Origin: Elusimicrobiota bacterium | GTDB lineage: Bacteria > Elusimicrobiota > Endomicrobiia > Endomicrobiales > Endomicrobiaceae | NCBI GenBank assembly: GCA_031282945.1 | Contig: JAITCX010000066.1 | Span: forward strand, 1-11,103 | Direction: 5' to 3' | Length of the DNA stretch: 11,103 nt | Shown: piece after piece, positions 5,806 through 11,103 of the stretch | Position numbering within the stretch: position 1 is the stretch's first letter | How the letters are laid out: every line of letters begins with the position of its first letter | Translations under genes and position numbers: made by a program | The notes under the pieces: generated by a model | Told to the model about the DNA's origin: nothing | What the model saw: the letters and a program-made list of their open reading frames with translations, nothing else | Database searches by the model: none

Positions 5806-7521
5806 TTATTCTAAATATTCTTTCAATGCTTTGCTTCTGGACGGATGTCTCAACTTTCTTATGGCTTTGGCTTCAATTTGTCTTACGCGTTCGCGCGTTA
5901 CGCCAAACTTCTTGCCGACTTCTTCCAATGTGCTTGGATAACCGATCCCTATGCCATAACGTAAACTAATGATATCGGCTTCACGCGGCGTGAGAGTTTG
6001 CAAAACTTTTTTCAATTCTAGCTGCAGTCGATATTGTTCTGTTTTTGCAACGGGGCTCGGCGAATTTTGATCTTCAATAAAATCCTCCACTTTTGAGTCG
6101 TCCTCCTCTCTAACTGGAGCGGCAAGCGAAATCGGCTCTTGCATCATTTTCAAAATTCGTCTAACTCTTTCGCTAGACAAATGCAAACTCTTAGAATATT
6201 CCTCTATTGTGGGTTCGCGCCCAATATCTTGCTGAATTCTTTTTTTATATTTTGTAAGTTTTGAGATCAACTCTTTCATATGCACGGGAATTCTTATTGT
6301 GCGGCTCTGATCTGCAATGGCGCGATTTATGGATTGCCGAATCCACCAAGTTGCATATGTGGAAAATTTAAATCCCTTGCGGTATTCAAACTTTTCTACC
6401 GCTTTTTGCAGTCCTAAATTTCCCTCTTGAATTAAATCTGAAAGTTCCAAATTGCTTATGCCCGTATGTTTTTTTGCAATGGACACAACCAATCTAAAAT
6501 TTGCTTCGATGAGTTTCATTTTATCTCTATGAATAATTTCCTCAAGCTCTCTAATTTTTCTATCAGTCTCCAGCATTTCCTCGGGGGTGATAATAAAACT
6601 CTCATGCATATCTTTTGCTTTTGCAACCAGCGCTTCTATTTCGGGCATATCGACTTCAATAGTGGCTGCAAGGTTGCCGGTTAACTTTTTAAATTTAGCT
6701 TGAGAAATCTTTTTAAGCATTAAGTTTTTAAATAAAACGCTTAGCTTATCTACTGGATGTTTATACTTTTTTTCAAAACGCCTTAAGCTGTCCATTACTT
6801 CGCTTAACTTGCTGGCGGTATTTTTAATTTTATTGATAAGTCTTTTAATTCTATCTTGGTTTAAGTTTAAACTTAAAATTAAATCTATGATTTTTGTATT
6901 TGTAGTTTCTATTTTTTTGGTATATTTTTCCGTTTCTTTTTGAGATAGTTTTGAGTTTTGTAAAGTTTTTCTCAATGTTCCCAAAGATTTTTCATAAGAG
7001 CTAATTTGTTTTGCAACTTTTCCAACTTTTAACTTCATCGTTGTCAATTGAGAGCTAGACTTTCTGCCTCTTGGCATCAACTCTTTTGCCGTCATTTCAT
7101 CTTGAGTTATCAATTCATTCCAGTTTCTTATTTCATTGATAATGATAGGAGATTCCAAAACTATCGCCTGTAATTTCTTTTCATTTTCTCTAATGTTTTT
7201 TGCAAGTTCAACCTCAACGGCTCTTTTTAAAAGGGGGACTTTTGCCATTTCCGTGAGATACATTCTAATAGATGTCACATCCTCATCGTTTCCCTCATGC
7301 TTAATTTGCTGTTCTGGCGGTAAAACTTGCTTTATCGTTTTTTTGTTGGCTTCTTTCTTTTCAACAACTTTAATATTTGCTTTTTCCAACTGCACAAAAA
7401 GATCTTCAATTTTTTTAGTTGAAATGTTTTCAGCCGGCAGCTCAGCATTTATATCTTCATAAGTTAGAAAACCTTTTTGTTTGCCGAGTTCTATCAAGTT
7501 TATAAATTTGTCTTTTTTCAC
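5806..7521 (-). CDS. rpoD: Primary RNA polymerase sigma factor (sigma-70/sigma-A)
   Basis: Directs RNA polymerase to -10/-35 promoters of housekeeping genes. Product 571 residues. Region 1.1 is recognisable (about 1-55, GKQKGFLTYEDINAELP), then region 1.2 (about 80-113, SIRMYLTEMAKVPLLKR). A lysine-rich, helical, probably coiled-coil non-conserved insert follows (about 120-330). Region 2 (about 335-415) includes DLIQEGNLGLQKAVEKF and the -10-reading FSTYATWWIRQSI. Region 3 spans about 416-490, and region 4 (about 508-571) ends with the -35-reading helix-turn-helix TLEEVGKKFGVTRERVRQIE. Regions 1.1 and 4 show that this is the primary, not an alternative, sigma factor. It starts with GTG (7521-7519), which overlaps the dnaG stop as GTGA, with AAGGAG eight bases upstream inside dnaG. 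This implies translational coupling to dnaG. Terminated by the hairpin at 5734-5772. Confidence 0.98.
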   Translation of the reverse strand: MKKDKFINLIELGKQKGFLTYEDINAELPAENISTKKIEDLFVQLEKANIKVVEKKEANKKTIKQVLPPEQQIKHEGNDEDVTSIRMYLTEMAKVPLLKRAVEVELAKNIRENEKKLQAIVLESPIIINEIRNWNELITQDEMTAKELMPRGRKSSSQLTTMKLKVGKVAKQISSYEKSLGTLRKTLQNSKLSQKETEKYTKKIETTNTKIIDLILSLNLNQDRIKRLINKIKNTASKLSEVMDSLRRFEKKYKHPVDKLSVLFKNLMLKKISQAKFKKLTGNLAATIEVDMPEIEALVAKAKDMHESFIITPEEMLETDRKIRELEEIIHRDKMKLIEANFRLVVSIAKKHTGISNLELSDLIQEGNLGLQKAVEKFEYRKGFKFSTYATWWIRQSINRAIADQSRTIRIPVHMKELISKLTKYKKRIQQDIGREPTIEEYSKSLHLSSERVRRILKMMQEPISLAAPVREEDDSKVEDFIEDQNSPSPVAKTEQYRLQLELKKVLQTLTPREADIISLRYGIGIGYPSTLEEVGKKFGVTRERVRQIEAKAIRKLRHPSRSKALKEYLE

Positions 7522-9281
7522 AATGCCGTCTCCTTAGCGCCTTTTAATTTTAAAGTTAATTCTTCATATTCTTTAAGTTTTTGCATATCTTTTTCAATTT
7601 TACCGTTTATCATAAGCGACACTTCTTGTTTTATTTGATTTAAGCGCATTTTTAATTTTGCAGTTTGCAATTCATTTATCATTGTATTATAAGCTTTAGA
7701 CGCATCTGAAAAACGTGGATCAGACGCCGTAAGTTTAGTAAAAATAAGGCGTTCCTCGTCTGATAATGTATTCATGATATGCGCATCGTCTTTTTTTAAT
7801 ATTAAGCTTTCAAAAATCTTTTTAAATAAATCCTCGGTAAAAAATTCAGCGCAGCTTTCATTTACTAAAGTTCTATTAAATAAAAGTAAATTTAAAAATT
7901 TTGCCTGCAATGAATTTAAAATATCTTTCTCAGGTTTTTGTTGCGCTTGCGCTTGAGTTTGATTTTGCGAAGCTTGGCCTATTCTTTTTTGTTTTATCAA
8001 CTTAGAAAATTCATATCTTATTGCTTTTTCATCTACATTAAATCGCTGTGCAATTTTTGTTATTTGCTGCATTTGCGCATTTACATTTGGATTGCAGGCG
8101 GCAAAATTTAAAAGGTCTGATACAATCGCCATCCGCGCATTTAACCCAGATTGATTATAAGTTTTCAAAACTTGATTTATCAAAAAGTCTATTGGTTCTT
8201 GCCTTGTGCTTTTGAGCAATGCCAGAAAATTTTCTTTACCATGTGAATTTAAATATTGATCTGGATCAATATTTTCCGGCAGCGTTGACACAACTGCATC
8301 CATGGAATTTTGCTCAAAAATTTCTAAAGCCCGTCTAACTGCTTTTTGTCCCGCTGGGTCGGGATCAAAAAGCACAGTGGTTTGATTTGAATACCTTGAA
8401 ATTAGTTTTGCATGTTTATCTGTAAGCGCCGTGCTTAAAGGAGCCACCACTCCCGAGATGCCGAACTGCCATGAAATAAGCGCATCCATATAACCTTCAA
8501 CAATGATGCTTTCTTTTTGCGTTCTCAATGTCGGCAGAGTTTGAAACAAACCGTATAGTACGCCTGATTTAGAAAACACGATAGTTTCAGGCGTATTAAT
8601 GTATTTTGGGGGGCGCGTCTCGTCAAGCGTGCGTCCGCCAAAACCAACGACATTTCCAGCCGCATCAAAAATTGGAAAAACTAGGCGATCGGACATATAC
8701 TCAAAGAGATCGCCTTTTTGAGTTGTAGTTAAAATTCCCGCTTCAATCAGTTCAGCTTTCGTATAACCTGTTTTCAATGCAGCCTGCAGCAGTAATCCCT
8801 TCGGCGCAAAACCCAGTCTAAATTTTTCTATGCTTGCAGAATTTACGCCGCGTTCTTTTAAATATTCTCTGGCGGTTTTCGCCTTAGAGCTTTTTAAAAG
8901 GCATTGGTGGTAAAAATTTGATGTTGTTTCCAATATTTTTAATATTATTGATTTTTTTGAATTTTTAGCTGTTTCAAAATTATTGTTTGACGGAATTTCA
9001 ATAGAAGCGCGTTCGGCTAATTTTTTAACAGCTTCTATCCATGAAATATTTTCCATAGACATCACAAATTTAAAAACATCGCCTCCTTGTCCGCAGCCAA
9101 AACATTTAAAAATTTCTCGTTCTGGACTTATGCTAAAAGAAGGGGTTTTTTCATAATGAAATGGACAACAGCATTTCCAATCCCGTCCCGCTTTTTTTAA
9201 ATCAGGCAAATATTGTCTTGCAACAGAAACTAAATCATTTGCCTCTTTTATCCGTTCAAGAATGTCTTCTGGTATCGCCAT
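7518..9281 (-). CDS. dnaG: DNA primase
   Basis: Makes RNA primers for the lagging strand and works with the DnaB helicase. At 587 residues it has normal length (E. coli 581). The N-terminal CHC2 zinc finger has Cys39, His42, Cys60 and Cys63 with the canonical spacing. The RNA polymerase domain shows RLVFPIFD (199-206), GFGGRTLD and PKYINTPET. TOPRIM has Glu262 in VEGYMD and Asp306/Asp308 in FDPDPAG, so the metal-binding acids are all present. Two neighbours of these differ from the commonest form (Ser283 in LSTALT, Pro307 between the aspartates). A glutamine-rich linker (about 435-450) leads to a helical C-terminal helicase-binding domain. ATG at 9281 gives the standard MAIPEDILERI opening. 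It overlaps the 3' end of the upstream nif3-like gene by 26 bases and the rpoD start by four; its own ribosome site is weak (AAAAGA), consistent with coupling. Confidence 0.98.
   Translation of the reverse strand: MAIPEDILERIKEANDLVSVARQYLPDLKKAGRDWKCCCPFHYEKTPSFSISPEREIFKCFGCGQGGDVFKFVMSMENISWIEAVKKLAERASIEIPSNNNFETAKNSKKSIILKILETTSNFYHQCLLKSSKAKTAREYLKERGVNSASIEKFRLGFAPKGLLLQAALKTGYTKAELIEAGILTTTQKGDLFEYMSDRLVFPIFDAAGNVVGFGGRTLDETRPPKYINTPETIVFSKSGVLYGLFQTLPTLRTQKESIIVEGYMDALISWQFGISGVVAPLSTALTDKHAKLISRYSNQTTVLFDPDPAGQKAVRRALEIFEQNSMDAVVSTLPENIDPDQYLNSHGKENFLALLKSTRQEPIDFLINQVLKTYNQSGLNARMAIVSDLLNFAACNPNVNAQMQQITKIAQRFNVDEKAIRYEFSKLIKQKRIGQASQNQTQAQAQQKPEKDILNSLQAKFLNLLLFNRTLVNESCAEFFTEDLFKKIFESLILKKDDAHIMNTLSDEERLIFTKLTASDPRFSDASKAYNTMINELQTAKLKMRLNQIKQEVSLMINGKIEKDMQKLKEYEELTLKLKGAKETAL
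7530..7535 (-). promoter_or_regulatory. Ribosome binding site for rpoD inside dnaG
   Basis: On the - strand AAGGAG lies eight bases before the GTG start, within the last codons of dnaG. A consensus site supports GTG as the real start despite the unusual codon. Confidence 0.85.
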
Positions 9282-10236
9282 AATTTCTTTTAAATCTTTT
9301 AAAGCCTGAAAATTCTATTATCTCAAACTCATCTTTTTTCTCAAGCTCATCAAGCATAAGATTTACTCCCAAATTGTCTGAGCTAATGTGTCCGGCAATT
9401 ACAACATTTAATCCATTTTTCTGCGCTTTTTCCTGAGCTTCTTTTGATAAGCACATCGCAACAATTGTAGAAACTCCAGCTTGCGCCAAATATTTGTATA
9501 TCTCAATCGGCCCCTCAAAACCGCCCGTCATATCCACAAAAATTTTACCGCAGCGGGATTTATTTGTTCCTAACAAAATAAAAGGTTCTTGGTATATGGA
9601 GCGCGCATAATTATATTCAGGTTGAGAATTTAAGAAATCTATAATTTCACATAAATACAGCGGTTTTATATCGTCTAAATTTTTTTGCAAAAAATGTGAA
9701 ACTTGATTGTCCGCAACAGTATGAGCGCACATGAAAGGGATATTTAATAGGCGCGCCGCGTCCGTTGGATTTTGGCAATTGGCGGCATGGGTTTGATTTA
9801 AAATATCATTGATTTTTGGAGTGATAAGATTTTCCGCAACGGAAACAGGAAGTCCTAAACGCGCTAAAATATTTATTTGCACAAAACCAACTTTTGAAAA
9901 TACGCTTAAGGCGCGGCCTGCTGGATGATGGGCGCAGACCAGATCGATTTTTCTGCCGTCTTTTATCAATTGTTTTGCAAGCAGAAGTTCTGGAGCTTTT
10001 ACATCAATGCCCACCAAAATATTTTTGACTTCCGTCTCAGGCGCGCCGTATAAAATTTTAGAATCATAATATGGATTTGTAAGCGATTCTTTGTCAAAAA
10101 AAGCTTTTTGCGAATCTGGCAAAGATTGATAATATTCGTTTCTTTTAGAAAGCTCGCGTTCAATTTCAGTTTGGCCTTGCGGATCAACTTTTATTGCGCA
10201 GTCAATAAATAACTTTTGTATATCTTGCAATTGCAT
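9256..10236 (-). CDS. Divergent Nif3-like dinuclear metal protein
   Basis: A 326-residue protein resembling the Nif3/YqfO (DUF34) family, hexameric dinuclear-metal proteins of unsettled function, proposed to act as cyclohydrolase-like enzymes or metal chaperones. Likely metal ligands: His103-His104 in CAHHPAGRA, His172 and Asp176 in AHTVADN, and His283 plus Asp287 in AGHISSDN, where the family usually has Glu. A glycine-rich DMTGGFEGP (235-243) sits near where other members carry their own conserved loop. The N-terminus is atypical: the familiar DNxGL segment is not visible and residues about 20-65 look like an insertion. It is shorter than members with an inserted PII-like domain. ATG 10236 has AAGGAG six bases upstream. 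Its last nine codons overlap dnaG. Nif3 homologues also sit near dnaG-rpoD (sigA) in Bacillus, which supports the assignment. Confidence 0.8.
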   Translation of the reverse strand: MQLQDIQKLFIDCAIKVDPQGQTEIERELSKRNEYYQSLPDSQKAFFDKESLTNPYYDSKILYGAPETEVKNILVGIDVKAPELLLAKQLIKDGRKIDLVCAHHPAGRALSVFSKVGFVQINILARLGLPVSVAENLITPKINDILNQTHAANCQNPTDAARLLNIPFMCAHTVADNQVSHFLQKNLDDIKPLYLCEIIDFLNSQPEYNYARSIYQEPFILLGTNKSRCGKIFVDMTGGFEGPIEIYKYLAQAGVSTIVAMCLSKEAQEKAQKNGLNVVIAGHISSDNLGVNLMLDELEKKDEFEIIEFSGFKRFKRNYGDTRRHS

Positions 10237-10241
10237 AGCGG

Positions 10242-10247
10242 CTCCTT
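10242..10247 (-). promoter_or_regulatory. Ribosome binding site of the nif3-like gene
   Basis: AAGGAG on the - strand, six bases before ATG 10236. It is the strongest site at the head of the nif3-dnaG-rpoD operon and fixes the start. Confidence 0.8.
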
Positions 10248-10276
10248 CTTTTTAGCGCCTAAAATGCTCAAAACAG

Positions 10277-10325
10277 AATATAAAAATATTTAGATATATT
10301 TTAATTAAATTTAATTTTATATTTT
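10277..10325 (-). promoter_or_regulatory. Very AT-rich tract, likely promoter zone of nif3-dnaG-rpoD
   Basis: Only one of these 49 bases is G or C. It lies between the rpsU terminator and the nif3-like start, where a promoter is expected. On the - strand TATATT (10282-10277) is a five-of-six -10 about 40 bases before ATG; the matching -35 position (ATTAAA, 17 bases upstream) is poor. The tract could act as an UP element or a binding region for a nucleoid protein. Confidence 0.3.
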
Positions 10326-10342
10326 GTTTTGGGCGAGGATAA

Positions 10343-10380
10343 ACAACAAAAAGAGAGCTGCGCCGCAAAGCGCAACTCTC
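10343..10380 (-). terminator. Rho-independent terminator after rpsU
   Basis: Read on the - strand, GAGAGTTGCGC (10380-10370) pairs with GCGCAGCTCTC (10363-10353) over 11 pairs with one G-U wobble, loop TTTGCG, followed by TTTTTGTTGT. It separates rpsU from nif3-dnaG-rpoD. Partial read-through would still let the whole cluster be co-expressed, as at the attenuator between rpsU and dnaG in E. coli. Confidence 0.9.
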
Positions 10381-10396
10381 CCTTTTGCTTTTTTAC

Positions 10397-10594
10397 TTAT
10401 CTTTCGTCTTTAAGCATTTTACGTCTGATTTTTCTTTTTGTTTCTGCAATTTTTTCTTTTCTCAAAACAGAGGGAGATTTATAAAATTCTCTCTTTTTGA
10501 TTTCTTGCATTATGCCGTTTCTTTCACACTCTCTTTTGAAGCGTCTTATAGCATCTTCAATTGATTCATTGTCTCTAACTTTGACATACGCCAT
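10397..10594 (-). CDS. rpsU: 30S ribosomal protein S21
   Basis: A small basic protein of the 30S platform near the anti-Shine-Dalgarno region, needed for efficient initiation on natural mRNAs. At 65 residues it fits the family. The conserved opening VKVRDNESIEDAIRRFKREC and the middle EIKKREFYKSPSVLRK are present, followed by a short Lys/Arg-rich tail. ATG 10594 follows GAAAGGCGGTG, a rather distant ribosome site. It lies 123 bases downstream of the hit gene and ahead of nif3-dnaG-rpoD, the classic linkage of S21 with primase and sigma-70. Palindromes in its leader (10640-10704) may hold its promoter or control site. Confidence 0.97.
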   Translation of the reverse strand: MAYVKVRDNESIEDAIRRFKRECERNGIMQEIKKREFYKSPSVLRKEKIAETKRKIRRKMLKDER

Positions 10595-10639
10595 TTATTT
10601 AAACACCGCCTTTCTTTAACTAAAAAGTTTTATTTGTTT

Positions 10640-10663
10640 GTGCAAGATTTGCACTTTATAAAG
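10640..10663. repeat. Two adjoining palindromes in the rpsU leader
   Basis: GTGCAA-GAT-TTGCAC (10640-10654) is a perfect six-base inverted repeat with a three-base centre. It shares its last C with the perfect ten-base palindrome CTTTATAAAG (10654-10663). The latter contains TATAAA, a possible -10 for rpsU on the - strand about 60 bases before ATG, but I see no good -35. An operator overlapping a promoter or a leader RNA hairpin are both possible. Confidence 0.4.
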
Positions 10664-10666
10664 ATC

Positions 10667-10704
10667 ATTGCAAAAACAAAAAGAACCGTATTTTGTTTTG
10701 CAAT
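10667..10704 (-). terminator. AT-rich hairpin between hit and rpsU, possible weak terminator
   Basis: On the - strand ATTGCAAAACAAAA (10704-10691) pairs with TTTTGTTTTTGCAAT (10681-10667) over 14 pairs with one bulged base and a nine-base loop. It begins 14 bases past the hit stop codon, a terminator position, but its stem is AT-rich and no T-run follows, so termination would be weak unless the T-rich right arm itself acts. Confidence 0.4.
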
Positions 10705-10717
10705 CATAGATTAACAA

Positions 10718-11065
10718 TTAACCGGGCGGCCATCCAAAGTCGCGCCCTGCTAAAAGGTGGTAATGCAAATGAAAAACAGTTTGACCTGCATCTTTTCCTG
10801 AATTTGCGACAAGCCTAAAACCATTTTTAGTTTGAGGATAAAGTTTTGCAATTTTTGATGCAACGAGTTGAATATGTCCTAAAAGTTGTTGTTGGCTTGG
10901 TAAAACATGGGCAAGGCTTGGGATATGTTCTTTTGGGATTATTAAGATATGTAGGGGGGCGGCTGGTTTAATATCTGAAAAAGCAAAAACCATTTCGTCC
11001 TCATAAACTTTTTCAGCTGGGATTTGACCTTTAATTATTTTACAGAAAAGACATTCGCTGTGCAT
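10718..11065 (-). CDS. HIT-family nucleotide hydrolase (HinT-like)
   Basis: A 115-residue histidine-triad protein of the HinT branch, homodimeric enzymes that hydrolyse purine nucleoside phosphoramidates and aminoacyl-adenylates. The signature NSGKDAGQTVFHLHYHLLAGR is at 88-108 (split here: NSGKDAGQTV then FHLHYHLLAGR), with the triad His99, His101 and catalytic His103. The N-terminal Cys5/Cys8 (CLFCKI) and PAEKVYEDE are also family-typical, and the chain ends in GWPPG, a normal HinT C-terminus, so the gene is complete. ATG 11065 has only a distant GAGG upstream. It precedes rpsU, a neighbourhood seen in several bacterial groups, though no direct functional link to S21 is established. Its promoter, if separate, must lie at or beyond the window edge; 11066-11103 is AT-rich without clear hexamers. 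Confidence 0.95.
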   Translation of the reverse strand: MHSECLFCKIIKGQIPAEKVYEDEMVFAFSDIKPAAPLHILIIPKEHIPSLAHVLPSQQQLLGHIQLVASKIAKLYPQTKNGFRLVANSGKDAGQTVFHLHYHLLAGRDFGWPPG

Positions 11066-11103
11066 TCTTTAAAAATACCTCATTGTTTTTTATTTTAAAT
11101 TTA

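Noticed and set aside
7536..7542. Shared GGCGCTAA before both the rpoD and nif3-like ribosome sites
   Set aside because: The copy before rpoD is inside dnaG coding sequence and the match is only eight bases, so chance is likely.
1..11103. CRISPR array, insertion sequence, toxin-antitoxin or phage genes
   Set aside because: I saw no direct-repeat array, no transposase or integrase motifs and no paired small toxin/antitoxin ORFs; almost all genes are core housekeeping genes.

Overview
The window is AT-rich bacterial chromosome, dense with housekeeping genes. There is no sign of phage, transposon, plasmid or CRISPR sequence. Standard genetic code, Shine-Dalgarno sites (AAGGAG, GGAGG) and rho-independent hairpins are all evident. 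Protein signatures (Gram-positive/archaeal-type Asd, four-cysteine L28, short DksA/TraR protein, primary sigma factor with a long lysine-rich insert) together with the low GC suggest an uncultured or host-associated lineage. Elusimicrobiota (Endomicrobium-like) is my best guess, but I cannot confirm it without database comparison.

Layout, left half (+ strand, 1-5697): the 3' part of asd (aspartate-semialdehyde dehydrogenase, cut by the window edge); an exported transglutaminase-like protein; a 65-residue single-span membrane protein of unknown function; a candidate promoter region with nested inverted repeats; a DksA/TraR-type zinc-finger regulator; tRNA-Pro(CGG); rpmB (L28) ending in a strong terminator; and recG. 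RecG is followed by a GC-rich bidirectional terminator at 5734-5772, where the two gene sets converge.

Right half (- strand, read from 11065 down to 5806): a HIT-family (HinT-like) protein, rpsU (S21) with its own terminator, then nif3-like, dnaG and rpoD. The last three overlap one another (26 bases nif3/dnaG, 4 bases dnaG/rpoD) and so very probably form one translationally coupled operon. This is a version of the rpsU-dnaG-rpoD macromolecular synthesis cluster, linking translation initiation (S21), replication priming (DnaG) and transcription initiation (sigma-70), with a divergent Nif3-like gene inserted between rpsU and dnaG.

I did not find an obviously new multi-gene system. The points most worth a second look are the divergent Nif3-like protein fused by overlap to dnaG-rpoD, the small membrane protein beside the exported transglutaminase, the palindromic region before the DksA-like gene, and the dense palindromes between hit and rpsU. 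No gene-free stretch exceeds 300 bases; the longest (2583-2769) holds the palindromic promoter region described below.
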